DNA from: Vibrio spartinae
GTDB taxonomy: Bacteria; Pseudomonadota; Gammaproteobacteria; Enterobacterales; Vibrionaceae
NCBI RefSeq assembly: GCF_024347135.1
Contig: NZ_AP024907.1
Location: 363,001 to 427,000 of the forward strand
DNA: 64,000 nucleotides
Direction: 5' to 3'
Both the position numbers and the translations under genes were made by a program. Below, piece by piece: positions 25,285 through 33,834 of this stretch. The notes under the pieces are model-generated. The model searched no databases, had not been told where the DNA came from, and worked only from the letters and a program-made list of their open reading frames with translations. The number at the start of each line of letters is the position of its first letter. Positions within the stretch are counted from its first letter, which is position 1.

Positions 25285-25671
25285 TCACCGACCATCTGAA
25301 TCTGCTGAACTGCTTTGTGTCTGTTTACTTACCACTGTACTTGATTTCAGCATATAGAAGCAGCCATCTAAGCCATTTTGTGATCTTTGTACTCCGACGA
25401 CCGCTTTACTAGTATGGTAACCGGTATAATAGGTTCCTGTGCTATAGGTGAGTGTCAGGGTTTGATTGTTTTCTACCCAGTTGCCGCTGTAATTACCGAC
25501 ATTAAAAGTGCCGTCAGAACTGAGAGTTGCTGCTGTTGAAGAGTAACTTCCGTCACAACCCCAATCAAAGTTAAATGTGTAGGTACCCGTTGTTGCGACA
25601 GCCGCTGATGCTATACCGGTAAAACCAATAGAGCAAAGTAGTGCAATGGATGGAATAAGTGGCGATTTCAT
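25285..25671 (-). CDS. Small secreted beta-rich protein, function unknown
   Basis: A 128-residue protein with a signal peptide (about residues 1-23, GIASA). The mature part is rich in Thr, Ser, Tyr and Gly, with alternating hydrophobic pattern (GTYTFNFDWGC, GTFNVGNYSGNW, QTLTLTYSTGTYY). This suggests a small beta-barrel or sandwich. Two cysteines, one near the N-terminus of the mature part and one in DGCFYML, may pair. No family recognised. It stands alone in its own transcript. Confidence 0.65.
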   Translation of the reverse strand: MKSPLIPSIALLCSIGFTGIASAAVATTGTYTFNFDWGCDGSYSSTAATLSSDGTFNVGNYSGNWVENNQTLTLTYSTGTYYTGYHTSKAVVGVQRSQNGLDGCFYMLKSSTVVSKQTQSSSADSDGR

Positions 25672-25988
25672 GACAAGTTTCCTTACATTATGAATGTGTG
25701 TGAATACATCAATAAAAAATATAGTTCTGAATGATAATGCACGCCAAAAAATATGAATTTATTTTCATAATGAATGCCTGCCATACTCATTGACTCACCA
25801 TACTCAGGCTCGTTTTATTTGGTTGATAGTTATTCGGGAGACATGGAAAATTTATCCATCTCTTATCCAACTAGTTAGTTAAATATACATGAATTTCTTT
25901 CATGCTTGATTTGAGTAAATATCACTTCTCTCATATGTAGATGCGAGTAGTCTATGAATATAATTCAATATTAACTTGAGAGAATATC
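25672..25988. other. Intergenic region with a MetR-type box
   Basis: This 317-base gap separates the divergent small secreted gene and the MetE-like gene. The one structured element seen is the inverted repeat at 25888-25904; the rest is AT-rich with no ORF or RNA signature. Confidence 0.5.
25888..25904. promoter_or_regulatory. MetR-type inverted repeat upstream of the MetE-like gene
   Basis: CATGAA-TTTCT-TTCATG matches the TGAA-N5-TTCA consensus of MetR, the homocysteine-responsive activator of metE. It ends 84 bases before the ATG at 25989, a normal activator distance. Confidence 0.55.
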
Positions 25989-27149
25989 ATGTCTTTATCT
26001 GTTCCCCCGTTTCGTGCTGATGTGGTCGGCAGTTATCTGCGCCCAACCTATCTTCATCAAGCTCGCCGGCAGTTTGCTGCCGGTCAACTGACTCAGCAAC
26101 AACTGACAGACATTGAAGATCAAGCCATTACGGAACTTGTTGCCCGTCAGAAAGCGGCTGGCTTACAAGTCATCACCGATGGCGAGTTTCGTCGAAGCTG
26201 GTGGCACTTAGATTTTATGTGGGGCATCAATGGCGTCGAAAAATCTGAGATTGAGCAAGGTTATCTTTTCTCTGAGATGGAAACTCGTCCGGAGAGTGTC
26301 CGTTTGAGCGGAAAACTCAGTGGTGAGAACCACCCCTTCCTTGCGCATTTCCGGTTTCTGATGCAATTTGCAGAAGCGGGGATTGTACCTCGTCTGACGG
26401 TGCCGGCGCCTGCTCAGTTTCTAAAAGAGCTACAGCGTCCGTGTAACCTGGAACAGACACAAGCGATATATCCGAATGAAACTGATTTGCTCGATGCTGT
26501 TGTGCAAGTTTATCAAACGTTCATTGCTGAATTGTATGCATTGGGCTGTCGCAATTTACAGATTGATGACTGTACCTGGGGGATGTTAACCGATCCTAAA
26601 ATTGCAGCAAAAGCGTCGACCCCGAAAGAAGCAACTTGTGGCTGTGGTGATTCTCATGCGTTTGACCATGCCCAAAGTATCGCTTCACTGACGCAGAAGT
26701 TGTTGCTGGTCAATAACCGTTCCGTTGCCAATGCACCAACTGATCTGATTTTGACGACACATGTTTGCCGTGGTAATTATCGTTCGACCTGGGCGGCATC
26801 AGGTGGGTATGCACCGATTGCTGATGTTTTGTTTGCCAAAGAAAATGTCTCTGCATTTTATCTGGAGTTTGATAGTGACCGCTCTGGTGATTTTTCACCT
26901 TTAGCCAAGGTTCCACAAGATAAACAGGTTGTTCTCGGTCTCGTTTCTTCAAAAACGGGTGAATTAGAAAACAAAGAGGAAGTGATTGCCCGTATTCATG
27001 AGGCTGCGCAGTATGTGCCGTTAGAACATCTTTGTCTGAGCACTCAGTGTGGTTTTGCTTCAACTGAAGAAGGTAATGAACTGACCGATGTACAGCAATG
27101 GCAGAAGATTGCTTTTGTGAAAGAGGTTGCTGAACAAGTCTGGGGATAG
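25989..27149 (+). CDS. MetE C-terminal-like (YxjG/YxjH type) methyltransferase
   Basis: A 386-residue single-domain relative of the catalytic half of cobalamin-independent methionine synthase. The zinc ligands expected from MetE are all present: His258 and Cys260 (TTHVCRGN), Glu293 (FYLEFDS) and Cys354 (TQCGFAS). RADVVGSYLRP at the start and QIDDCTWG in the middle are typical of the YxjG/YxjH group. The large N-terminal MetE domain is missing, so the methyl donor may not be polyglutamyl methyl-folate; the exact substrate is unknown. A MetR-type box upstream supports a role in methionine supply. Confidence 0.85.
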   Translation: MSLSVPPFRADVVGSYLRPTYLHQARRQFAAGQLTQQQLTDIEDQAITELVARQKAAGLQVITDGEFRRSWWHLDFMWGINGVEKSEIEQGYLFSEMETRPESVRLSGKLSGENHPFLAHFRFLMQFAEAGIVPRLTVPAPAQFLKELQRPCNLEQTQAIYPNETDLLDAVVQVYQTFIAELYALGCRNLQIDDCTWGMLTDPKIAAKASTPKEATCGCGDSHAFDHAQSIASLTQKLLLVNNRSVANAPTDLILTTHVCRGNYRSTWAASGGYAPIADVLFAKENVSAFYLEFDSDRSGDFSPLAKVPQDKQVVLGLVSSKTGELENKEEVIARIHEAAQYVPLEHLCLSTQCGFASTEEGNELTDVQQWQKIAFVKEVAEQVWG

Positions 27150-27313
27150 GTTGGACGAAGTAAGCTGAGCTTCTCTGTGTGTTCATTATTGCCAATGTGC
27201 TAGTTTTCAGTATAGGGTTTGTCGCCCTGCTATTCTCTTAGTATAAGCCTCTAGTGAATCTTGGTACATTAGTTGGTCTATCTCTGCTGATCAGTGTCAT
27301 GCCAGTATGGAAG

Positions 27314-27344
27314 AGAAGTAGCCGGGGTTCGGTTACTTCTTTTT
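27314..27344. terminator. Terminator after the MetE-like gene
   Basis: Stem AGAAGTAGCC / GGTTACTTCT with one G-T pair and a 7-base loop, followed by TTTTA. It lies 165 bases past the stop codon. Confidence 0.7.
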
Positions 27345-27426
27345 ATTGTTTGACGATTCTTGATTTCTTGCTTCTATCCTGCACAATAGCGACCTGATTT
27401 CGGCAGTCGTGTGGCGTAGGATTCTC

Positions 27427-28005
27427 ATGTTACTCATTATTGATAATTATGACTCGTTTACTTACAACCTGTATCAGTATTTCTGTGAGCTGGGGACAAA
27501 AGTCAACGTGGTCCGTAATGACCAGATTGATATTGCCGGAATTACGTCTCTCAATCCTTCCCATCTCGTGATTTCTCCGGGGCCATGTACCCCGAATGAA
27601 GCTGGGATCTCGCTCGATGTCGTCAAACATTTCGCGGGTCAGCTTCCTTTACTTGGTGTTTGTCTCGGCCATCAGGCGATTGCCCAGGCTTTTGGAGCAA
27701 AGGTTGTCCGTGCCAAGCAAGTGATGCATGGTAAAGTTTCGTCGATTTGTCACAGTAGTCAGGGACTTTTTCAGGGTTTAAATTATCCGTTGACGGTAAC
27801 TCGCTACCACTCTTTAGTTGTCGAACGACAGAGTTTACCCGATTGTTTTGATATCACGGCTTGGACTGAAACAGCCGAGGGTGATGTTGATGAGATCATG
27901 GGATATCAACACCGAACTCTCCCCATTGATGCCGTTCAGTTTCATCCGGAATCGATCAAAACCGAACAAGGTCATGCGTTGCTGGCGAATTTTTTACGTC
28001 ATTGA
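27427..28005 (+). CDS. pabA: Aminodeoxychorismate/anthranilate synthase glutamine amidotransferase
   Basis: A 192-residue class I glutamine amidotransferase that supplies ammonia to PabB for 4-amino-4-deoxychorismate (folate) and possibly to TrpE. It begins [18 protein letters not shown]. The catalytic Cys79 is in [10 protein letters not shown], and the His and Glu of the triad are in VQFHPESI. The ATG at 27427 fits the family start; an upstream GTG frame is ignored. In vibrios pabA precedes argD, as here. Confidence 0.92.
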   Translation: MLLIIDNYDSFTYNLYQYFCELGTKVNVVRNDQIDIAGITSLNPSHLVISPGPCTPNEAGISLDVVKHFAGQLPLLGVCLGHQAIAQAFGAKVVRAKQVMHGKVSSICHSSQGLFQGLNYPLTVTRYHSLVVERQSLPDCFDITAWTETAEGDVDEIMGYQHRTLPIDAVQFHPESIKTEQGHALLANFLRH

Positions 28006-28060
28006 CTCCGTATGGCGTGTCATCGCGATAGCAAAAAATTAAATAATAAATCATTTTTAT

Positions 28061-28074
28061 TGCATATTTATACA
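28061..28074. promoter_or_regulatory. Possible ArgR box upstream of argD/astC
   Basis: TGCATATTTATACA resembles one ARG half-operator (TGNATNNNNATNCA) and lies about 200 bases before argD/astC. No well-placed second box is evident. Confidence 0.3.
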
Positions 28075-28270
28075 TGTAGAATGAGTTATGACAGAATCAT
28101 CTGACAAGTCGTTATGTGAATGATATTGTCTATTTGTAATGATATTGTCTACTGACATTGAACGTATCGTATCTTCAACCATGCCAATACGGTCAGCATG
28201 AACAGATCATCTATACTGGTGAATATTTGGATGAGTTGGTTGTAAGCTCACGAGCGAAGAGGGAGTGTGA

Positions 28271-29482
28271 ATGGCTACACAAAATAATGTTGATCGGGCG
28301 CAGTTTGATGAGGTCATGGTGCCTTGCTATAGCCCGATGGAAGTGATTCCGGTGAGGGGAAAAGGATCTCGGTTGTGGGATCAAGCAGAAAAAGAATATG
28401 TTGATTTTGCGGGAGGGATTGCGGTCAGTTGTCTGGGTCATTGCCACCCGGCGATGGTTGATGCATTGACTGACCAAGCTCAGAAGCTTTGGCATCTGAG
28501 CAATGTGATGACCAATGAGCCGGCATTACGTTTGGCAAAAAAACTGACAGAACTGAGTTTTGCTGAGAAAGTTTTCTTTGCTAATTCAGGCGCTGAAGCG
28601 AATGAAGCGGCACTAAAATTGGCCCGTCGTTGGGCTGCCGATCATTATGGCGCGGAAAAATCAGAAATTATTGCTTTTGAACAGGGATTTCATGGCCGGA
28701 CATTTTTTACGGTGACGGTTGGCGGGCAATCGACTTATTCTGATGGCTTTGGTCCGAAACCCTCGGATGTTGTTCACCTGCCTTATAATGATTTGGCGGC
28801 ATTCAAAGCTCAAATTTCAGATCGGACGTGTGCCGTAATGATGGAGCCATTACAGGGCGAAGGTGGGATTATTACGCCGACAGCAGAATTTATTCAGGCT
28901 GTCAGAGCGCTGTGTGACGAGCATAATGCATTATTGATTTTTGATGAAGTTCAGACCGGTAATGGCCGGACCGGTGACTTCTATGCATATCAGGGGACGA
29001 GCGTCACGCCGGATATTCTCAGTACTGCGAAATCGCTGGGCGGGGGATTCCCGATCGGTGCGATGTTAACGACGACGGCGATTGCATCTCACTTTAAGGT
29101 GGGTGTGCATGGCTCGACGTATGGCGGTAATCCACTTGCCTGTGCAGTGGCTGAAGCGGTGGTGAATATAACGTCTCAACCTCAGGTACTTGATGCCGTT
29201 AAAGAGAAAGAAGCGCTGTTCCGTGATGGATTAGAGCGGATTAATGCTAAATATCCGATATTCAGTGAGATTCGTGGTAAAGGCTTATTGCTCGGGGCGG
29301 TGTTAACCGAGGCGTGGCATGGCAGAGCGCGTGACATACTACAGGCTGCGGGTAAAGCCGGTGTGCTCGTTTTGGTCGCCGGGCCAAATGTGGTTCGCTT
29401 CACTCCGTCACTGGTGATTGAGGATGATGATATTCAGGAAGGTTTATTACGACTGGAAAAAGCCATTGCATCATTAACTTAG
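28271..29482 (+). CDS. argD: Acetylornithine/succinylornithine aminotransferase
   Basis: A 403-residue class III PLP aminotransferase. [13 protein letters not shown], the [13 protein letters not shown] segment, [14 protein letters not shown] and the PLP lysine in [15 protein letters not shown] are all present. The enzyme serves arginine synthesis (N-acetylornithine) and, in the AST pathway, succinylornithine; in vibrios one gene often does both. The neighbour astA supports the catabolic use. A hairpin lies between this gene and astA. Confidence 0.93.
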   Translation: MATQNNVDRAQFDEVMVPCYSPMEVIPVRGKGSRLWDQAEKEYVDFAGGIAVSCLGHCHPAMVDALTDQAQKLWHLSNVMTNEPALRLAKKLTELSFAEKVFFANSGAEANEAALKLARRWAADHYGAEKSEIIAFEQGFHGRTFFTVTVGGQSTYSDGFGPKPSDVVHLPYNDLAAFKAQISDRTCAVMMEPLQGEGGIITPTAEFIQAVRALCDEHNALLIFDEVQTGNGRTGDFYAYQGTSVTPDILSTAKSLGGGFPIGAMLTTTAIASHFKVGVHGSTYGGNPLACAVAEAVVNITSQPQVLDAVKEKEALFRDGLERINAKYPIFSEIRGKGLLLGAVLTEAWHGRARDILQAAGKAGVLVLVAGPNVVRFTPSLVIEDDDIQEGLLRLEKAIASLT

Positions 29483-29491
29483 TTTCAATTT

Positions 29492-29520
29492 TAGCTCAGG
29501 TTCGCAACGATCCTGAGCTA
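29492..29520 (+). other. Intercistronic hairpin between argD/astC and astA
   Basis: Stem TAGCTCAGG / CCTGAGCTA with an 11-base loop and no following T-run. It could be a processing or pausing element rather than a terminator. Confidence 0.6.
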
Positions 29521-29575
29521 TGCTTATAGTCAGACTGGTTTCATTTCGAACTCAGGTTTTCAGGGAGAGATATCC

Positions 29576-30598
29576 ATGCTTGTAGTTCGTCCCATAACAA
29601 TGACTGACTATAATGCGCTCTATCATTGTGCGATAGAATCTGGTTACGGTTTTACATCACTGCCAGTCAATGAAGCGCTGTTGTCTCACCGCATTGAACA
29701 TTCAGAAGCGAGTTTTGCAAAAACGGATGTCCAGTGTCCGACTGATGAGAGTTACTTGATGGTCGGGGTCGATAGCGAAAGTGGCCGGATTGCCGGCACA
29801 ACCGCAATTGAAGCCTACGTCGGCTGGGATACGCCGTCTTATTCTTATCATATCAGTACCATTCTTCATTCTTCCCGTCGTTTGGGCGTCAACAAAGTCG
29901 TGAAATTACTGACACTTGGCAATAACTATATCGGGAGCTCAGAGTTGTGCACTCTATTTCTTTTACCCGAGTATCGCGCCGGTCTCAACGGACGCTTGAT
30001 GTCAAAATGCCGCTTTCTGATGCTGGCGGAACACCGGGAACGTTTTGCTCAAACGATTATTGCTGAAATGAGAGGCGTCTCGGATGAACAGGGCAACTCT
30101 CCGTTCTGGCAATGGTTGCAGGAACATTTTTTTTCCATCGATTTTTCTCTGGCGGATTATTTAACGGGGTCGGGTCATAAAGGGTTCATTGCGGAACTGA
30201 TGCCAAAATTACCGATCTATATCAATCTGCTCAGCCCTGAAGCCCAAGCCGTGATCGGGAAAGTCCATGACAAGACAAAACCTGCTTTAAAATTATTGGA
30301 AGAAGAAGGTTTCTCTTGCCGTAATTATGTCGATATTTTTGATGCGGGCCCGACGGTTGAATGTGACTTACGCCATATTGAGTCGGTCAGGCATTCGCTG
30401 TCTGCGACGGTCAAAGTGGCGCAGCATCAGAGTCGGCAGAAAGTGATACTCAGTAATACTTCATTTGAATTTTTTCGGGCGACGATTACTGAGGTCGATT
30501 TTCACCCGGAATCTGAGACTGTGATGATCACGCCTGAAGTTGCTCAGGCTTTGTTGATTCAGTCTGGTGATCGGGTTCGTTTTCTGATGATTCGTTAA
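29576..30598 (+). CDS. astA: Arginine N-succinyltransferase
   Basis: A 340-residue AstA family acyltransferase that transfers succinyl from succinyl-CoA to arginine, the first step of the AST arginine-degradation route. Family features are MLVVRPITMTDY at the start, the SLPVNEALLSHRI segment, LCTLFLLPEYRAGLNGRLMSK and GPTVECDLRHIESVR near the end. An AGGGAGA site precedes the ATG. The expected next gene, astD (succinylglutamate semialdehyde dehydrogenase), is missing; astB and astE are usually elsewhere in vibrios. Confidence 0.93.
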   Translation: MLVVRPITMTDYNALYHCAIESGYGFTSLPVNEALLSHRIEHSEASFAKTDVQCPTDESYLMVGVDSESGRIAGTTAIEAYVGWDTPSYSYHISTILHSSRRLGVNKVVKLLTLGNNYIGSSELCTLFLLPEYRAGLNGRLMSKCRFLMLAEHRERFAQTIIAEMRGVSDEQGNSPFWQWLQEHFFSIDFSLADYLTGSGHKGFIAELMPKLPIYINLLSPEAQAVIGKVHDKTKPALKLLEEEGFSCRNYVDIFDAGPTVECDLRHIESVRHSLSATVKVAQHQSRQKVILSNTSFEFFRATITEVDFHPESETVMITPEVAQALLIQSGDRVRFLMIR

Positions 30599-30662
30599 TC
30601 TCCTGAATCTGAAAACAGGAACGCGATGGCAGCCCAAGATCATTGATAAACAAGGAGGCGCT

Positions 30663-31487
30663 ATGACGCCGGACTCATTGTTTGCCGCATTATGGCAAGA
30701 TTATACAACCAGACTCTGTCCATCAGCGCAGCGGATTCATCAATTACTTCAGGAAGGTGAGCCGTTAAGCAATGATCATATTGCGCTGCGGACGTTTAAT
30801 TTGCCACAAGTGTGCCTTGAGGTGATGGCTGAGCCATTTATTCGACTGGGATATGTATCGAAAGGGCATTATCAGTTTGAGCGAAAAATGTTAGCCGCGC
30901 AGCACTTTGAGCATCCGAATCCCAAGTTACCCAAAGTTTTCATCAGTGAATTGGAAGTTGAGCGCTGTTCTGAATCTTTGCAAAAGATTGTGAGAAGCCT
31001 GGTCTCCCATGTCCGGCCTGAGATGGTAGCTGATGCTAATTTCCTTTATGGCGGACGTTTGTGGCCCGTGTCACTCGAGCAATATTATTTGTTGGCCGAA
31101 GAAAGTGAGTATGCCGCTTGGGTTGCCGCACATGGTTATGGTGCGAACCATTTTACCGTGAGTGTGAATCAGTTGGCCCGCTTTAATCAGGTCGCGGACG
31201 TTAATGCTTATCTGCACCAGCATGATTTTGTGATCAATTCATCAGGTGGTGAAGTAAAAGGTTCACCTGCGCTATTTCTGGAACAGTCCTCAACCATGGC
31301 TGATCGGGTTGCAGTTGAATTTGATGAAGCGGAGTTGTTGGTTCCCGGTGGTTTTTATGAGTTTGCCAAACGTTATCCGATGAGCAATGGCATATTGTAT
31401 CCCGGATTTGTCGAAGCTTCCGCGGACAAAATTTTTGAAAGTACTCATGCTCAAAGTACTCATACTCAAAGTACACATGGTCAGTGA
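30663..31487 (+). CDS. DUF1338 (2-oxoadipate dioxygenase-like) protein
   Basis: A 274-residue protein of the DUF1338 group, some members of which (HglS/YdcJ) are Fe(II) 2-oxoadipate dioxygenase/decarboxylases. The vicinal-oxygen-chelate-type metal residues are plausible in NDHIALRTF and in YGANHFTVSVN, with a conserved Glu in VAVEFDEAE. It is shorter than YdcJ. An AAGGAGG site at 30651-30657 gives a strong start. It lies 64 bases after astA, a place normally reached after astD in vibrios. The tail is a recent-looking STHAQ/STHTQ/STHGQ repeat. Substrate is unknown; a link to amino-acid breakdown is inferred from position. Confidence 0.8.
   Translation: MTPDSLFAALWQDYTTRLCPSAQRIHQLLQEGEPLSNDHIALRTFNLPQVCLEVMAEPFIRLGYVSKGHYQFERKMLAAQHFEHPNPKLPKVFISELEVERCSESLQKIVRSLVSHVRPEMVADANFLYGGRLWPVSLEQYYLLAEESEYAAWVAAHGYGANHFTVSVNQLARFNQVADVNAYLHQHDFVINSSGGEVKGSPALFLEQSSTMADRVAVEFDEAELLVPGGFYEFAKRYPMSNGILYPGFVEASADKIFESTHAQSTHTQSTHGQ
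31440..31484 (+). repeat. Three 15-base repeats at the 3' end of the DUF1338 gene
   Basis: Units at 31440-31454, 31455-31469 and 31470-31484 share agtacWcatRNtcaR and encode STHAQ, STHTQ, STHGQ directly before the stop codon. Confidence 0.9.
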
Positions 31488-31512
31488 TGTATTATGTTTA
31501 ATCGTAGCAAAT

Positions 31513-31541
31513 AAAAGAGCCATCGCGAGGATGGCTCTTTT
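31513..31541. terminator. Bidirectional terminator between the DUF1338 gene and crp
   Basis: Stem AAAAGAGCCATC / GATGGCTCTTTT with a 5-base loop. T-runs on both strands serve both convergent genes. Confidence 0.92.
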
Positions 31542-31561
31542 GTTGGTTCAAGCAGAAAAAA

Positions 31562-32194
31562 TTATCTTGTACCGTAAACAACGATTGTTTTTCCGTGGGC
31601 TGAAATAAGGTTCTGCTCTTCAAGCATTTTCAAAATGCGACCAACGGTTTCACGAGAACAGCCGACAATCTGGCCGATCTCCTGACGAGTAATCTTGATT
31701 TGCATTCCGTCTGGATGCGTCATTGCATCGGGTTGTTTTGCCAGATTTAACAGCGTCTGGGCAATACGACCAGTCACATCCAGAAAAGCCAGATCACCGA
31801 CTTTTTGGCTGGTGACTTGAAGGCGGCTTGCCATCTGTCCTGCCAAACGCATTAAAATGTCTGGGTTAACCTGAATTAACTGACGGAATTTTTTGAAGGA
31901 AATTTCTGCAACTTCGCAGGGAGATTTCGCTCTGACCCAAGCAGTCCGCTCTTGACCTTCTTCGAATAAACCAAGTTCACCGATGAAGTCACCCTGATTG
32001 AGATAGGAAAGGATCATCTCTTTTCCTTCTTCATCCTTGATCAGAACTGCAACAGATCCCTTCACGATGTAATAAAGCGTTTCCGCTTTTTCGCCTGCAT
32101 GAATCAGCGTACTCTTTGAAGGGTATTTATGTATGTGACAATGTGAAAGAAACCACTCTAATGTTGGATCGGTTTGAGGTTTACCTAGAACCAT
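31562..32194 (-). CDS. crp: cAMP receptor protein
   Basis: A 210-residue global regulator. The cyclic-nucleotide domain covers about residues 1-110, with [15 protein letters not shown] and the phosphate-binding cassette [21 protein letters not shown] dimerisation helix follows, then a winged helix with recognition segment [22 protein letters not shown]. Length equals V. cholerae CRP (210). An upstream ATG at 32236 is in frame, but the ATG at 32194 follows AGGAAGAGAG and gives the family N-terminus [15 protein letters not shown]. It is convergent with the DUF1338 gene. Confidence 0.97.
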   Translation of the reverse strand: MVLGKPQTDPTLEWFLSHCHIHKYPSKSTLIHAGEKAETLYYIVKGSVAVLIKDEEGKEMILSYLNQGDFIGELGLFEEGQERTAWVRAKSPCEVAEISFKKFRQLIQVNPDILMRLAGQMASRLQVTSQKVGDLAFLDVTGRIAQTLLNLAKQPDAMTHPDGMQIKITRQEIGQIVGCSRETVGRILKMLEEQNLISAHGKTIVVYGTR

Positions 32195-32298
32195 AATATC
32201 TCTCTTCCTCTGCAGGGTATGCTTGCTGCTTTCCATGTTTTCGCGAAGCTTTTGAACTGAACACGTTTAAACTGAATATGTCCCCGAACTAAACACTT

Positions 32299-32327
32299 AG
32301 CATAAAAGCACTTGAGAAAGCCTGCAA
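32299..32327 (-). promoter_or_regulatory. Sigma-70-like promoter for crp
   Basis: On the minus strand TTGCAG (32327-32322), a 17-base spacer, then TATGCT (32304-32299), about 105 bases before the crp ATG. Confidence 0.5.
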
Positions 32328-32419
32328 GTTGTCTTCTGTTTCGGTATCAAATAGTATCCTTTTTCTTACACAATTTCTTGACTTTAATCGTGTCAGGACC
32401 GTGATTTAGTACGCAAAAA

Positions 32420-32435
32420 CGTGCGCATGGTCACG
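32420..32435. promoter_or_regulatory. CRP-like box upstream of crp
   Basis: CGTGCGCATGGTCACG has outer arms CGTG/CACG and a GTG-N7-TCAC core, one base from the CRP consensus. It lies about 95 bases upstream of the proposed crp promoter, so autoregulation is possible. Confidence 0.35.
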
Positions 32436-32478
32436 GTATAGGAACTAAAAGAGCCCGATTCGTACCATTGAATCGTGA

Positions 32479-33348
32479 TTAGCCAATTTTTCCTGTTTCA
32501 ATCAATTGCTGGAGAATCGGACGAACTATCAACTCCATGGCAAAACTCATTTTCCCACCGGGGACGACAATCGTGTTATGGCATGACATAAATGAGCCAT
32601 CAATCATTGCCAACAGGTAAGGGAAATCGACTTTTTTTATGCCGAGTAAGCGGATGACCACAAAACTCTCATCCAGACTTGGAATCCCTTTGGCACTCAA
32701 TGGATTCGAGGTATCCACTGTCGGAACGCGCTGAAAGTTAATATGCGTCCGGGAAAATTGGGGCGTAATATAATTTAAGTAGTCATCCATTGAGCGAACG
32801 ATAGAATCCATCACTGCTTCTCTGGAATGACCTCTGTCCCGGGTGTCCCGGACATATTTCTGGATCCACTCCAGATTGACGATCGGTACCATGCCAATGA
32901 GAAAATCGACATGTTGGGATACGTTGGTTTTGCCATCAACGACCCCCCCGTGGAGCCCTTCATAAAAGAGCACATTGGTATCATTGGGGAGATCCTGCCA
33001 TGGCGTGAATGTTCCCGGCATCTGATTATAGGGAACCGCTTCATCAAATGTATGCAGATAGCGGCGAATTTTCCCCGTTCCGGTGCGGCCATACTCTCGG
33101 AAAAACTCTTCCAAAGTGGGAAAGTCGTTCGCTTGAGGACCGAAATAACTGATATGACGTCCTTGTTCTCTGGCCTTACGGATTTCGACGTCCATTTCCG
33201 GTCTGGTGAAACGGTGAAAACTGTCTCCTTCAACCCAAGCAGGCTTAATTCGCATCATATTAAACATTTTGCGAAAAGCTTCTGAAGTCGTCGTTGTTCC
33301 GGCGCCAGAAGAGCCGGTTACTGCAATAATCGGATGTTTTGCTGACAT
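32479..33348 (-). CDS. prkB: Phosphoribulokinase-like protein PrkB
   Basis: A 289-residue P-loop kinase of the bacterial PrkB family, kept beside crp in enterics and vibrios. The Walker A is GSSGAGTTTT near residue 10; EGDSFHRFTRPEMD and FYEGLHGG follow. E. coli PrkB has no known Calvin-cycle role, and no Rubisco is seen here, so the substrate is unsettled. The ATG at 33348 (MSAKHPII) is preferred to an in-frame ATG at 33390. Confidence 0.92.
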   Translation of the reverse strand: MSAKHPIIAVTGSSGAGTTTTSEAFRKMFNMMRIKPAWVEGDSFHRFTRPEMDVEIRKAREQGRHISYFGPQANDFPTLEEFFREYGRTGTGKIRRYLHTFDEAVPYNQMPGTFTPWQDLPNDTNVLFYEGLHGGVVDGKTNVSQHVDFLIGMVPIVNLEWIQKYVRDTRDRGHSREAVMDSIVRSMDDYLNYITPQFSRTHINFQRVPTVDTSNPLSAKGIPSLDESFVVIRLLGIKKVDFPYLLAMIDGSFMSCHNTIVVPGGKMSFAMELIVRPILQQLIETGKIG

Positions 33349-33441
33349 GACATACCTTGTCTTATCATTCCTTGTCGTGTACTCAATCAACCGATTTCAC
33401 TATATCATGTAAATTGGTGCTGTCATCGGACAATTCATGAA

Positions 33442-33654
33442 TTAACGATATCTGTTTTGTTGAATATCTACGGATTCGTGAAGCTCGGAATAGACGATCA
33501 CCGCTTCTCCGGATTGAATCTGTTGTTTGATCTGAGCAATTTTCTCTTCAAGAGAGATTTCGTGCTCACCGTAGTCGGTTCCTTCTCGGAGGATAAACTC
33601 TCGGACCAGATTATCGAGTGTATCCGTTTCGAGCGTTTGCCAAGGAATAATCAT
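33442..33654 (-). CDS. yheU: YheU family protein (UPF0270)
   Basis: A 70-residue soluble acidic protein starting [29 protein letters not shown], the family signature. The function is unknown. It sits between prkB and yheT as in E. coli. AGAGAG precedes the ATG. Confidence 0.9.
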   Translation of the reverse strand: MIIPWQTLETDTLDNLVREFILREGTDYGEHEISLEEKIAQIKQQIQSGEAVIVYSELHESVDIQQNRYR

Positions 33655-33770
33655 GATGATGACTCTCTATACTATCACTCGGGGATTTCTGTATAGGGGG
33701 TATATTAACGGATTTTGTATGATGTTTCGCAATAATCATGATTTTTCATGCAAGTGATGATGATTCACGC

Positions 33771-33834
33771 TCGTGGTTGCTCACGCTTGTGGTTGCTTAC
33801 AATCGTGGTTGCTTACAATCGTGAGTGCTCACGA
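33771..33834. repeat. Four 16-base tandem repeats crossing the yheT 3' end
   Basis: Units start at 33771, 33787, 33803 and 33819 and share Tygtggttgctyacrm. The fourth unit, and part of the third, encode the last residues and stop of yheT; the others lie downstream. Confidence 0.85.

Noticed and set aside
10567..27150. Integrative element or prophage
   Set aside because: No integrase, transposase, attachment repeat, phage structural gene or tRNA was found at the edges or inside.
32479..33348. PrkB as evidence for a Calvin cycle
   Set aside because: This PrkB family is kept beside crp in many heterotrophs and no Rubisco gene is present in the window.
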